A stretch of DNA of 64,000 bases, from assembly GCA_030272155.1 (NCBI GenBank), contig CP126191.1:3618501-3682500 (forward strand), given 5' to 3'. Numbering within the stretch: the first letter of the stretch is position 1; the number at the start of each line of letters is the position of its first letter. Positions 1 to 11,007 of the stretch are shown here, one piece after another. A program made the translations under genes and the position numbers. Under the pieces are notes generated by a model. It saw only the letters and a program-made list of their open reading frames with translations. It was not told the origin of the DNA and did not search any database. This DNA is from Tetradesmus obliquus (lineage: Eukaryota > Chlorophyta > Chlorophyceae > Sphaeropleales > Scenedesmaceae).

Positions 1-232
1 GCAGGCCACCTCGCAGCGTCAGGCCTATGCAGGCGCCCCTGATCATGCCATGCCACACCCTGTCCAAGGCACGCTGTAGCTCTGCTGATGACAGCAAGGA
101 GCTAGTCCGTGTTGGGGTACAACTGGAAACATCGCCAGCAGCAGGGCTGGTCTGCTGCACTACAGTAAGCTGCACATGGGTGCTGCTGCTGGTGCTGCTG
201 ACAGTCCTGCTGCTGCTGGCGTTTTCAGCCAT
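1..232 (-). CDS. Partial N-terminus of an unidentified protein, possibly TMEM135-like (runs off left edge)
   Basis: On the minus strand an ATG at 232-230 opens a frame that stays open to the window edge (77 codons). It starts with a Ser/Thr-rich stretch (MAENASSSRT at the start) of about 47 residues. A helix-like segment follows (SSAELQRALDRVW) and then a small, Gly-rich hydrophobic segment (GMIRGACIGLTLRGG). A short polar leader followed by a basic/hydrophobic Gly-rich segment recalls the N-terminal region of TMEM135-like multi-pass proteins. That is a weak resemblance from memory, and Tim17-like or other membrane proteins are also possible. The gene points away from RFC3, so the two would share the intervening promoter. 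Seen: start codon, open frame and orientation. Inferred: that it is a real gene and its family. Confidence 0.4.
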   Translation of the reverse strand, partial: MAENASSSRTVSSTSSSTHVQLTVVQQTSPAAGDVSSCTPTRTSSLLSSAELQRALDRVWHGMIRGACIGLTLRGGL

Positions 233-824
233 GCTGCTCACTCAGCTGCAGCGCTGCTTCAAAACTGAGCTCATAAGCTCAGACTACCAACCGTCAGATT
301 CAACTGTGTGAAAAAACCAAAGCAGCTGTCAGGTCGCGTGTCGACACAGCTGGGCTCTCGAGGGTGCAGCAGCAGGAGCAACACGGTAACGTCACTGCAT
401 ACGACACGTGAGATATGATGATTATTGAGCCGAGCAGCCTGAATGGGCGTGCCAGCCATCATCAGTTACGAGTGCAACAACTGTCACAGCCCTACATCAC
501 ATCCGATGTATGCTTATGCTCCAAGGACCAGACGTAGACACAACAAGATAATCAAACAATTACTATCGAAGCTGTGATCGCTGCTCCCTTGGTTGAAGGA
601 ACCCGCCACGTTCTGATTTAAATTTGCTGGTCCGGCCAAACAGCGTCCGTTTGTGTACAGACCAAGTTATTTGCCTCAGAATATTTGTATCAGCATAGGA
701 TCGCTGACCCTCTTCTGGGCAGCTGCCACTTACTGCACACAGTACAGGCCTGCTGCTCTAGCTCTGCTGCAGCAGCGCGCATCTGTGGCAGCAGCACTAC
801 TAATTAAGCAGCAGCACAGGCACA
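233..824. promoter_or_regulatory. Divergent intergenic region, left-edge gene / RFC3
   Basis: There are 592 bases between two start codons pointing outward (232 minus, 825 plus). No open frame or repeat worth noting lies here. It must hold both promoters and 5' leaders if the left-edge gene is real. I saw no clear TATA box in a convincing place. Confidence 0.4.
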
Positions 825-2847
825 ATGCTGTGGGTTGATAAGGTGTGACCACTGCCCAGCATGGGAATGTACGGCAGCAGGGGTATTGTGGAGCTGCTGA
901 CTGATGCTCGTGCTGTCTGTGCAGTACCGGCCGCACAGCCTGGACAAGTTTGAACTACACAAACAAATCGCTGCAAATCTGAAAAAGCTGGTGAGAATGC
1001 TGATGCAGTCCTGATTGCCTGTGCCTGGCACTGGGGCCTAGAGATCCTGCACCTTTTAAACTTGCCATTGCAAACCATTCGTCGTTGCTGAGTCTGTCCT
1101 GCAAGTGGTAGCCACCACTGCTGCAGGGCCTGCAACAGGGCCTCAACCAAAGTGACTGCAACAAGCTGCAGTAACATTTTGCATGTGTCACTGCTGCCCT
1201 AATGCACTATGGCCCTACGCGCACCTCGCCGTGCACTGTGTCCTTTGGAGCTTTCCTGCTGTTGCACACCACTGCACCATGCACCCTTACTCTGCTGCTG
1301 CACTGTGCCGCACCACAACGCTGCAGGTGGTGTCTGGCGACTTCCCTCACTGCCTATTCTATGGCCCGCCTGGGGCCGGCAAGAAGACGCTGGTGGTGGC
1401 GCTGCTGCGTGAGGTGTATGGCCCAGGAGCAGAAAAGGTAACAGCAGGATGCTGGGCAGCAGCTGACACAGCAGTGCAACCAGCAGCAGACACGGCAGTG
1501 CAACCAGCAGCAGATGCGAGCAGTGCAACCAGCAGCAGACGCGAGCAGTGCGACCAGCAGCACCACCAGCAGCAGCAGCAGGCGTATAACACAATCTCAG
1601 TTTACGTACCAGGCTGCCCTCTACACCTCACAGCTGATCCGTTGGGCAGCTGCACGTTGCTAGCAGCGGCCTATAACGTCAGCTACTCTGCTGCGCCTGC
1701 TTCACCCTACCCTGCAGCTAGCTGTACCAACCTTGCAGCAGGCCCACTACGCATGACTTCAGCACAGCTAAGCTTGCTTGCTATCAACAGCATGTCCGTG
1801 TTTCATACCATTGCCCTGTGTGCTGGTGCGCTGCAGATCAAGGTTGAGACGCGGCCGTGGAGCATTGAGCTGCCCAGCAGGAAGCTGGAGGTGGAGCTCA
1901 CCACCATCAGCAGGTGGGCACGGCTGCGGCATAAGCATTTGTGTTCACAGCAAACATGCATGACTGCAAGATAGTGACATGCAGAAGTCATGTTGTACAG
2001 CTGCAAGCACATATCGACAGGTGCGCGTGCCTGCGGCACAGCTGGTGGTACTTGTGTCAGACATCCTGCAGGGTGCTGTACAGCTGCAAGCCAAGATGCG
2101 CGGCAGACGGAGCATGCGACAGGGGGTCACGCGTCTTGGTGCAGTGTTTGTGTGTCTGCGCCTGTGCAGGTGGTGCTCCGGCACAGGCGCAGCGCACCAC
2201 ACTGGCCGTTATGCATACCGCCATCCGGTGTGGGTGGTGTTGCTCGACTTCTGCACTCCCTCTCCTGTGCGGATAATGCGTTGCTGTAACACTAAATGTT
2301 GGCACCTCTCCTTTCCTGCTGCTGCTGCTGCTGCTGCTGCTGTCACCGCCGCAGCAACTACCACGTGGAGCTCAACCCCAGCGACGTGGGCAACAACGAC
2401 CGCTACGTGGTGCAGGAGGTCATCAAGGAGCTGGCACGCAACAGGCCGCTGGACGTGGCAGGTGAGGCGGCAGCGTGTGCAGCAACTGCAGCAGAGTGTG
2501 CAGCCAGCGGCAGGGTGTGTGGCTGCAGAGTGTGCAGCTGCTCATTGAGCCATGGATTTGGCGGACACATTTCAGCCAGCAGGAGGGGCAGGCCAGCTGG
2601 CAACGCATCAGCAGATGATGCGTGCGGCGTCACAGGGGCAGAGTGCGGCAGACAAACACTAGGCCCATGCATCTCCTCAGCAGGGCTGTGCAGCTGCTGC
2701 TGACTGCGCTACATACACCAAGGGCTCAGCAGCAGCAGCTGTTGATGCTCAGCCGCTGCTGGCCCAGTTACGCGAAGCTCTATGCTGCAGCTGTCCATGC
2801 TTGGATGTCAGCTTACTTGCCTCTGCCACCCGACGCCGTGTTTGTCT

Positions 2848-2883
<36 letters not shown>

Positions 2884-4396
2884 AGGCAACAAGGGCTTCA
2901 AGGTGCTGCTGCTGAGCGAGGTGGACCGGCTGTCGCGCGAGGCTCAGCAGAGCCTGCGCCGCACCATGGAGAAGTACAGCGCGGGCTGCAGGCTCATCAT
3001 GGTGGCCAGCAACATCAGCAAGGTGCGGGTAATGCGCTGCTCTTGTTGGTGTAGTACTAGTAGTAGTTACTACTGCCTGTGTCGCTGGCAACAACCTGCT
3101 TGTTTACAATCATCAACATAACCAAGGTTGGGGGTTACGCTGTGTTTGTGATGGGGAAGCGCTGCTGTGGCTCTCGACCACGGAAGGTGTGCAGCAGCGT
3201 GCACGGCGGCGACCTGCGTGTGCGCTTGGAGCAGGAGCAGCCTTGAAAGCACAGCAGCAAAAGCAGGAGCGCAGTTGCACCATCAAGTCAGGTACATGTC
3301 CTGCGTACAGAAGGCGGGAGTGTGCATGTGTTGAACCAAGGTGACACTGCGTCGTCACATGACCTGCACACATTTGCTGCTGTCCTGCCTGCTCAGGTAA
3401 TGGAGCCAGTCCGCAGCCGCTGCCTGTGCGTGCGCGTCCCCGGCCCCAGCCACGCACAGATCCAGAAGCAGCTATCCCTTGTGGCCCACAAGGAGGGCCT
3501 GTCAGTGCCAGTAGGCCTGGGGGAGCGTGTGGCGCTGCTGAGTCAGCGCAATTTGCGGCGTGCGCTGCTGACGCTGGAGGTGGCGTATGTGCAGCATGGT
3601 GGGCTGGATGAGGCCTCCAAGGTGCAGCCGCCAGATTGGGAGCTGTACTGCATGGTGAGTGGGGGCATGTTAGATGTACTGCATGGTGAGCGGGGATAGC
3701 AGAGATGTGCTGGTGGTGTGTACGGGTTGCTCGGGGCGGGCTGGGAGGTGTGCTGGGAGGTGTGCTGGGAGGTGTGCTGGGAGGTGACTGCATGGTGAGC
3801 TGCAATATGACAGAGTTGGGCATGGTAAGTGCACAACCGTTCACCTGCAAGCTGCGGCTGGGGAGATGTACTGCACGTTGTGAGGCAGCAGCAGTGCCCC
3901 CAACGTACTCCCTGTGTTACCTGGGCCGCTTCTCAATCCCAATCGCGCATCCCCGCAGCTGACGCATACCTTGTCACACCTCACATGTGCTCACCTGCTC
4001 ACCTCGCTCACACACACTGTGTGGCACACCCGATGCAAAATACTGCAAAACCTGCTGCATCTCCCTGCCATCACTCATCACACTGCTGCACTGCGCGCTC
4101 CGCAGGAGATCGCCAACGACATGCTGCAGGAGCAGTCCCCGAAGCGGCTGTACCAGGTGCGCGGCAAGCTCTACGAGCTGCTGGGCAACTGCATCCCGGC
4201 CGAGCTCATGCTGCGCTCGCTGCTGAGCGAGCTGCTGCGCAAGCTGGATGACGAGCTGAAAGTGGAGGTGGTGAAGGTGGCTGCGTTTTATGAGCACAGG
4301 CTGCAGCAGGGCCAGAAGCCCATCTTCCACCTGGAGGCGTTTGTGGCCAAGTTCATGGCGCTGTACAAGCAGTGGATGCAGGCCAACTTTGGGTGA
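825..4396 (+). CDS. RFC3: Replication factor C subunit 3 (clamp loader, small AAA+ subunit)
   Basis: The spliced model has 8 exons: 825-842, 925-990, 1327-1437, 1837-1913, 2355-2461, 2886-3022, 3397-3654, 4106-4396. This gives 354 residues, matching the usual length of about 356. The protein begins MLWVDKYRP, typical of RFC small subunits. Walker A (GPPGAGKKT) is at about residues 41-49 and the Walker B-like SEVD at about 134, with Asp at the usual Glu-containing position as is normal for this subunit. Then come RRTMEKY and the SRC motif (RSRCL). The C-terminal collar ends with [17 protein letters not shown], a hallmark of RFC3 (human 38-kDa subunit). RFC loads PCNA onto primer-template junctions in the nucleus. 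Exon 1 codes only six residues, so the start is easy to miss. Two introns end in long CTG runs. The stop TGA follows NFG directly and could also be read as a donor, but the family length supports a stop here. Confidence 0.96.
3740..3787 (+). repeat. 12-bp minisatellite in RFC3 intron 7
   Basis: Four tandem copies of a 12-base unit (gctgggaggtgt; last copy ends in a) lie in the intron after exon 7. Nearby, the exon-7 end and donor sequence (ctgcatggtgag) recurs at about 3678 and 3788, so this intron grew by local duplication. Confidence 0.85.
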
Positions 4397-4422
4397 GGCG
4401 GGAGGCAAGCAGTGCACGCAGG

Positions 4423-4790
4423 CCGACTGTGTCTGGCGCACGAGGCAAGCAGTGGATGCAGACTAGCTGTGGCTTTGAAGCGGCGCAGTGGCGCTGTACA
4501 AGCAGTGGATGCAGGCCAACTTTGGTTGAGCAGGTGCGGCAGCGGCGCAGTGGATGCAGGCCAGCCGCTGGTGAGGCTGCTGCAGATGGTGGATGCAAGC
4601 CGACTGTGTCTGGCGCATGAGGCAAGCAGTGGATGCAGAATAGCTTTGGCTTTGAAGCAGCGCAGGTGGCGCTGTACAAGCAGTGGGCTGAGGCGGCTGC
4701 AGGCGGCACTGTGCAGGCAATGGATGCAACAAGCAGTGATTGCAACAAGCAGTGGATGCAGGCCAACTTTGGCCGCGGCAACGACAGCAT
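4423..4790 (+). repeat. Degenerate tandem copies of the RFC3 last-exon end
   Basis: Downstream of the RFC3 stop, pieces of its final exon recur. The sequence coding for [10 protein letters not shown] reappears near 4490-4525 and again, in part, near 4670 and 4745-4772. A longer unit with a period of 177 bases is visible: ccgactgtgtctggcgca at 4423 and at 4600, each followed by a shared stretch including ggctttgaag. The copies are out of frame with one another and hold no splice-competent coding unit I can see, so I call them decayed duplications in the 3' flank or UTR. An effect on the real 3' end (alternative terminal exons) is possible but unproven. Confidence 0.8.
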
Positions 4791-6257
4791 GTGCATGCCG
4801 CCGCTGTGCAGTGAAGGCAGGTGCTTGCGGCCTGCCGTGATGCTCAACTGGGGCTGGCAACCTGCTGTCATTTGAAGGCTGAAAGGAGTTGATGCAGAGG
4901 GTGCGTTGTTGTGGCTCCAGAGTGAGCAGTGTGATTATTACAGCCCCAGAAATGTGCCAGCAGTGCTGCTGGTACAAAGGATCGTTGACAAGTGTTTGTT
5001 GGCAGGTGCACGTCGCTGGCAGGGGCTGGCATGTTGTTGCGACTGCTAGGATGCTGCTGCAGCAATGCAGTGGCTGCTATCACGGATTGCTTCCTGCAGC
5101 TGTGCGTGCAGATCTTGGCGTTGATAAGTGCGACGCAGCTGAAGCAACGCCAGCTGGAAAGCATTCCCATTGAACCGCAAAAGATCAAGTCATGGTTACA
5201 TTGTGCGTACTATGCCTAGTAGGCATGGACCACATGCGCTGCACGCATGTGCAAATCAGCAGACGCAGGCACCCTTCAACAGGCTGCTAACACACTGCAG
5301 TGCACAGGTGCCAGCAGCACTTGCTGCAACCTGACAGCTGCTACGTCAACAGCCCGTTGTAGGTGTCCCGCAGTGAGTCACCAAACTGCTGCACAACATG
5401 TTGACGGTGAATGTGAAGCTAGCGCGCTGTAGCTTAGCAGCAACGACCCACATGTGTCGTGCACATAAACAGCCTGCCTGACGCGCCAGCAGTGCCACAA
5501 GCAGCGCTGCCATCAGCTGAAGCACACATGCCCGCCGGATGAACAAACACTCATAGTTAAACAGCTACACATGCGCAGGCTGTGGCAGCAGCAACTACAC
5601 ACAAGCCCCATGTGGGCACACCTAGGTGCGGCTTGGGCCAAACACAGCAACTACTAGCATAGTCGCCTTGGTGATGAACCATTGCTCCATCCTCCAGCAC
5701 ATGACGTAGCACACCAAGCATTGCCACATGCCACTGTGCAGCGCTGCTGCGCTTCACCAGTCAGCATGCTCAGCAATGTCTTGGCGCCATTTGCTGGATA
5801 CAAGGGTACAGCCCAGCCAACATGCTGCACCTAGGTCCTTGCACAGCTGCAGTGCAAGGTCATCTATCGCATGCCACCTAGTAAAACTACTGTAATGTAC
5901 AAGGCAATCAGCAGTGTGCGCACAGGCAGGCAGGCATCGCCTGCTGCTGCACAGAAGGCGCCACAGCAGACCCTGCGCACTTGCTGCTGTTGCCAGCAGC
6001 CACAACTGCGGCAGCACGTCGCCTAACACGGCATCTGCGGCAAGCTACCCAGCAGCCAGGATAGCCAGAGTGTGCTCAGCTGAATCCCTGGCCAAAGTCA
6101 CAGGCCAGCAGCTGCTGTGACTGCGATGCACGCCACACATGCAGCTGCTGACACTGCGCCTGCATAACATCGCCACCTGCCGAACGCTCTGGCCACACTG
6201 CGAGCCGCGCTGCTGCTGCTGCTGCTACTGCTGCTGCAACTGCTGCTGCTGCTGCTG
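4791..6257. other. Convergent intergenic region
   Basis: This lies between the RFC3 3' flank and the end of the ZNF593-like gene. I see no coding signal that survives splicing analysis on either strand. It should hold the two 3' UTRs. Confidence 0.4.
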
Positions 6258-7498
6258 CTACTGCACCATCTCCATTGCGGCTGGGCCGTGGCTGCGCAGC
6301 TTTGGGCCGTTGTCTGGCCGCCCCATGCCTGCCGCCACCTCAGCGTCCACCTGGTTGTGCGGCTTAGCAGTGTTGAGCAGCATCTTCACCCTGCAGCCAT
6401 GAACCCGCAGGCAGCACAGCAGCAGAGGCACAACATGAGAGCGAGCAAAAACCACTCTCCAAGCATGCCATGCAGTGATGTCTGCACTGTCTGCACCGTT
6501 GCATGCGCGTCATCAGTTGGAGGTGCATGACTGGCAAGGGCTTGCTGCTGCTGACAGCTTGCTACATCTGCGTTGCATAGCAGTCGTCAGAACTGCTTGT
6601 GGTCCAAGAGCAACTGCAGCAGCTCCGACTGCAGCAGTTCCCAGCAGCAGCTGAGGTGAGTCGTGTGCGGCTGGCGCTGCACTGTGCTGCGGCTGCCGCT
6701 GTCACATTGCGCTGGCAGCAGGAACAGCAGTTGCTCACGTGCGCTTGTGTGGCCTGGTGCCTTCGTGGTCTGCCAGCGCTGATGCTGTTTGGAAGTACCG
6801 CCTGCAGCACCAAAGTCATGTTGGCTCAGACACGATGTGGCGCACTTTGCGGCACCAGTGCGACACCTTAGGCCCAGCCAGTGGCTGCCATGCAGCTTGG
6901 CAGGCTGCGACTGCATGGGGTAAGCATAACTATGCTACATCGCTAAGACAAGTGCTGGTATAGCTTGCAGCATGCGGGAGCACACTTGATATGATGAGAG
7001 TGGTGATTTTCGCTTGGTTGCAGGAGCCATGCTGCGCTGTTTCTGCAGGCCCAATTGGCAGCAGCGCCTACTCACGCGCATGGTATGCAGTAGTGCTGGC
7101 CAGAGCCTGGGAGCTCGGCATCAAGCTCTTGCCTGCAAGCAGCACATCAACACAAAGTCAAGCCATGGTGGTGGTGATGGTGGTTCTGCTGCTGCTGCTG
7201 CTGCCGCTGCTGCCGTCATGCTGCACTTGCAACACAGGAGGAGCTTCACAGCTGTATGCAAGGTGACGCAGAGGATAGCCACAACAAACCTATAAGTGTA
7301 TCTGTCTGTGTTTGCTTACTTAGCAGTTGTGCCCTGTGGTCCGGTCTAGCCGTCATGCACCAACTTTGGAGGCTTGCGGATGTCTTCCCAACGTTGATCC
7401 ACATGGCGCTCTTCAAACTTCCCACGGAGTTGCTGTTTGTGCCATTTTCGTGTTTTGCTGTTGCCCCCCACTTTCCGCTTGCCAGGAGCATTCCCCAT
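6258..7498 (-). CDS. Bud20/ZNF593-type C2H2 zinc-finger ribosome-biogenesis factor
   Basis: Four minus-strand exons: 7498-7365, 7132-7076, 6801-6739, 6390-6258; 128 residues. The protein begins MGNAPGKRK and has the family's basic stretch RKWHKQQLRGKFEERHVDQ with WEDIRKPPK. Next comes LPGSGQHYCIPCARYF, giving the CxxC half of the finger, then an ADHEGTRPHKR segment supplying two His. It ends with the plant-type tail PHNQVDAEVAAGMG plus RPDNGPKL. Bud20/ZNF593 proteins shuttle with pre-60S particles and act in large-subunit export. The finger is assembled from two tiny exons, so single-frame searches miss this gene. The exon 1 end is the weak point: the only phase-compatible donor is gttggt at 7364. 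The linker between WEDIRKPPK and the finger is then about ten residues shorter than I expect, so a small exon may be missing. Confidence 0.85.
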
Positions 7499-7896
7499 TG
7501 CAACACTTCAATGCTCAGCGGTGTGGTAAGAAGAGAGCCTCCCCAAAAAAAACCAATCAAGAGACATACAGTTGTTGCGCGATAACAATTGCAGTTCTGA
7601 GAAAACAGGCAGGGTTCCCCTGCACTGTCAGTGTGACTTGTATGACATGGTCACACCATGCTGGTCGGAAGGCGGATCGGACAGCGCAGTGAGGAGCGTT
7701 CGTACCCTACAGGCTGCAAGGGCTCCTTGGATCGGACACACCACGGCGAAAGGCTGCTGCGAGACTTGTTTACATGTGCTGGCTAGCCCACGCGCTGATG
7801 AACGCCGCACATGTAGCATCAGTGCGCTGATGAAACCGTGTATCAACTCTACTAGCCAACAGTTTCAATTATAATCGCCCGGCTCTGTGACTTACC
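7499..7896. promoter_or_regulatory. Divergent promoter, ZNF593-like / STIG1-like genes
   Basis: There are 398 bases between two outward-facing start codons. It presumably carries both core promoters and 5' leaders. Apart from an A-run (ccccaaaaaaaacc at about 7540) I saw no specific element. Confidence 0.5.
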
Positions 7897-9357
7897 ATGT
7901 GTGCCTCGCCAGTGCCTGGCACCAGTGCGATGAGGGGCCTGGTGCTCACAGCGTGCTGCTGCTTGGCGTTGTTTGCGGTGTCTGTGAGCGCTCAGCGGGA
8001 TACTTCAGCTTCGTGGTGAGAACCTGGGGCGCGCTGCGCTTCAATGGGCAATAGCAGCACTACAAGGGCGCAGCAGTGCGCAGGCTCTGTGCAGCACTAG
8101 AGCATCACACAGAAGTTCGTAGGTTCTTAACGCCTTGGACAGCTTACGGCACGTTGTATCGTTGCTCATTGACCATGCTGGTGTTTTGTTGCCTGCAGCA
8201 ATCCACCCAGAGTGCTCTGCAATGACACCTGTGCGTTCACAGACCGTGATGCACTCAACTGCGGAGCATGCGGTATGTACAAGCAACGGCCATGGCAGGT
8301 TTCAGCTGATCACAATTAATTCCTGGTAACATTCAGCAAGCCTCAACTGCAGTGTGCGAGCCGTGTCTGCCGGACATGCAGCCATGTTTGCACTGGTGCC
8401 AGTCACCTGAAACAATTGTTCTCCGGCAATCATGCTGGACAGTAGCAGCCCCTTTGTTCACCTGACGCCTGATTTGGTGCACACATACTTGCAATGCAGG
8501 CAACCAGTGTGGGTTCAACGAAGTGTGCGGGCCTACAGAAAATGGTGACATCAGGTACGGCACGGCTAAGCAATGCGCAGAGCCATTTTGCAGTGCAGCA
8601 CAGCGGCGGCAATGCAACCAGCTGTTCTTGACTTGGTATGGCTTTATACTGCCAAGGATTGCGTGCAAACCTGTTCATTGATATCAAAACATGCCTGCTG
8701 CCTGCTCTTGTTGTCGTGTCTGCCCTACTTCCCTGCAGCTGCCAGTGCCGGCAGGGCTTCACGCGCTGCAACGGCGTCTGCCGCAACATAAATGTGCCCA
8801 ACGCTTGTGGCAAGGCTGTTGATGGGCAGTGCAGTGTGCAGAGCTGCCCCAGCTCCCAGACTTGTGAGGGCGGGGAGTGCACCTGCAGGGCCGGCTTCAC
8901 CACCTGCGGCAGCTTCTGTGTCGCCACGCAGACAGATGTGTGAGTGCACAGCTCGCTGCTCACCGCTTGCTGACGTAGGCACTCGTTGAGGTCGCATTGA
9001 TTATGTGCTAAGAGAGAATATCTAAACGCAAGCGCTTTCCTTTGCACTGGCATGTGCATGCTCTGCACATTGCGTGTCAGCATCATAGAGGTGCCAGAAC
9101 TGCATGTCAAGATACCATCCTTCCCAATGCGCGTGTTGACACCTGTCTTGTTGGTCCTTTGTAACTGCGTCTGTGCAGGTTCAACTGTGGCAGATGCGAC
9201 AATGTATGGTGAGCTTCGAACTTGCTGCAACTAGCACAGGCAGCACATCATGCGCTGCGACACACGCATGCTGGTGACGCGTGGCTGACAGTCCCATGTA
9301 TGCTGTAGTGTGCTGAAAGCTGTTGTGACCACTCCTTTAGCTCCACATGCTGATTGC

Positions 9358-9396
<39 letters not shown>

Positions 9397-10855
9397 TTCA
9401 GCCCCGGATCATTCAACTGTGACAATGGGGTCTGCGTGTGCCCTGCTGGCACCCAAGACTGCAACGGACTCTGCGTGGATGTGTCGAGCGACCTGGGAAA
9501 CTGCGGACGCTGCGGCAACGTGAGTGCCAGCCTGAGCACCTGACCGCTGCCTGCAGCTCTGCAGTTTGGTTTGCAGTCGTGCAGGATCTTGGTCTGTCTC
9601 AAACCACGATGTTTGAGAACTACACCAGATGCCTTGACATGGTTGTGATACCGCTGCCGCAGGTGTGCCCCTTCTCTCAACAATGCAGCAGCGGTGCCTG
9701 CCAGTGCCCCAAGCCTGCCAGCCAGACCTTCTGCGCAGGCCGCTGCGTCGACATACTCAGCAACAGCGCCAACTGCGGCAGCTGCAGCAACATCTGCAGG
9801 GCCAAACAAGCCTGCATTGCCGGCACATGCGTCTGCAGCCAGGGCCTCACTGACTGTGGCACATGTGTGGCAGCCAGCAGGGATCCCAACAACTGCGGCA
9901 GGTGCGGCAACCGCTGCAACCGCTCGCAGGTGTGCGAAGGCGGCGCCTGCAAGTGCCCTGACGGCCAGCTACTGTGCAACGGAGCCTGCACAGATGTGGC
10001 GAAGTCCATCCGGCACTGCGGCGCATGCAGCAACACCTGCCCCTTAGGTGAGCGGATGGGGCCTGAATTATGTGCACTACAGGTGATCCAGCAGGGTGGA
10101 GCTTGTGGTGACGTAGCATCCTGCACTGCTGAGAAGGGTAGCACGCCACTGTTAAAGCTGGCACTTCACATTGAGGCTCCAGCCCACCTGTGTGCACGAC
10201 ATGTGGGCATGCTGCGTGCTGGTCGGAACGAGTGGCGTTGGCTAGCCTACTGCAGCACTGATCTAGCTGTAACAGTAGCCTGAGGCACTGGTTCTGCAGT
10301 CCCCGCCCACAGTTCCATGCGCGACAGTGCTTGAACACAACAGTGTTTTCTTGCATGTGCTGCTCGCAGGCAACCAGTGCATTGCTGGCAGGTGCACCTG
10401 CTCCTTCGGCTTGACGCGCTGCAACGGCATCTGCACAGACACAGACGCGGTGAGCAGCATGCTGCACACACAGCAGCAACAGCGGCGCTGTTTCCGTTGC
10501 GCACACCATTCTGACTAGAGCCAATCATTAGCAGTATACTCTGGCCACCTAGCACACGCCAACTACGCAACTTGCCTACACGCAGCTGCTGCTGCTCGAC
10601 CAGTTCCCACCGTCTTCAAATGTTGTTTCCTCAGGCTTGGCTGTTGGCACGCTGGTTGCTGCTGTTTCGATGCTGCTGCCGCATGATGGCACCTGCTCAA
10701 GCTATGCCTGCTTGTTGCACTGTTTGCAACTGCAGGATTACCTCAACTGCGGGCAGTGCGACAACTCCTGCCAAGGCCCTCAGATCTGCTCCAATGGCCG
10801 CTGTGTATGCCCACCTCTGCTCATCCAAAGTGGCAACCAATGTGTGCGCCCGTGA
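7897..10855 (+). CDS. Secreted cysteine-rich protein with tandem STIG1-like repeats
   Basis: Nine exons: 7897-8015, 8199-8272, 8500-8554, 8739-8939, 9179-9208, 9402-9519, 9663-10047, 10370-10449, 10736-10855; 393 residues. A second in-frame ATG at 7930 (MRGLVLTACCC) begins just before the hydrophobic signal peptide and may be the true start. The mature part is a series of Cys modules of the type C-x-G-x-C-x-D...N-C-G-x-C-x-N-x-C...Q-x-C-x-x-G-x-C-x-C. NCG repeats several times, for example NCGRCDN, NCGRCGN, NCGSCSN, NCGQCDN. This spacing resembles stigma-specific STIG1 domains (plant secreted peptides that bind cell-surface lipids or receptors); an EGF-like assignment is less good. No membrane anchor is seen at the C-terminus (ends NQCVRP). 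Intron 5 ends in (CTG)12. The role is unknown; an extracellular or wall location is inferred. Confidence 0.85.
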
Positions 10856-10904
10856 GCGGCTTTGCCCACTGGCAGCGCATGCCAACGGGCCGTCCGCATC
10901 TGTA

Positions 10905-11007
10905 CGATCTGGCCTGATGCTCTGATTGCTACCACATTCTGTAGATCTGGTCTGATGCTCTGATTGCTACCACATTCTGTAGATCTGGCCTGATGCTCTG
11001 ATTGCTT
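10905..11007 (+). repeat. 38-bp tandem repeat, about 2.7 copies
   Basis: Copies start at 10905, 10943 and 10981, sharing gatctggcctgatgctctg and then attgctaccacattctgt. The first two are almost identical and the third is cut short at 11007. It lies just after the STIG1-like stop, in its 3' UTR or flank. Confidence 0.9.

Noticed and set aside
4288..4977. Minus-strand 229-codon frame with repeated LACIHCL-type strings
   Set aside because: It is the complement of the decayed RFC3 exon copies; the apparent protein repeats arise from the DNA duplication.
8430..9230. Minus-strand 266-codon frame
   Set aside because: Antisense of STIG1-like exons 3 to 5; no homology seen.
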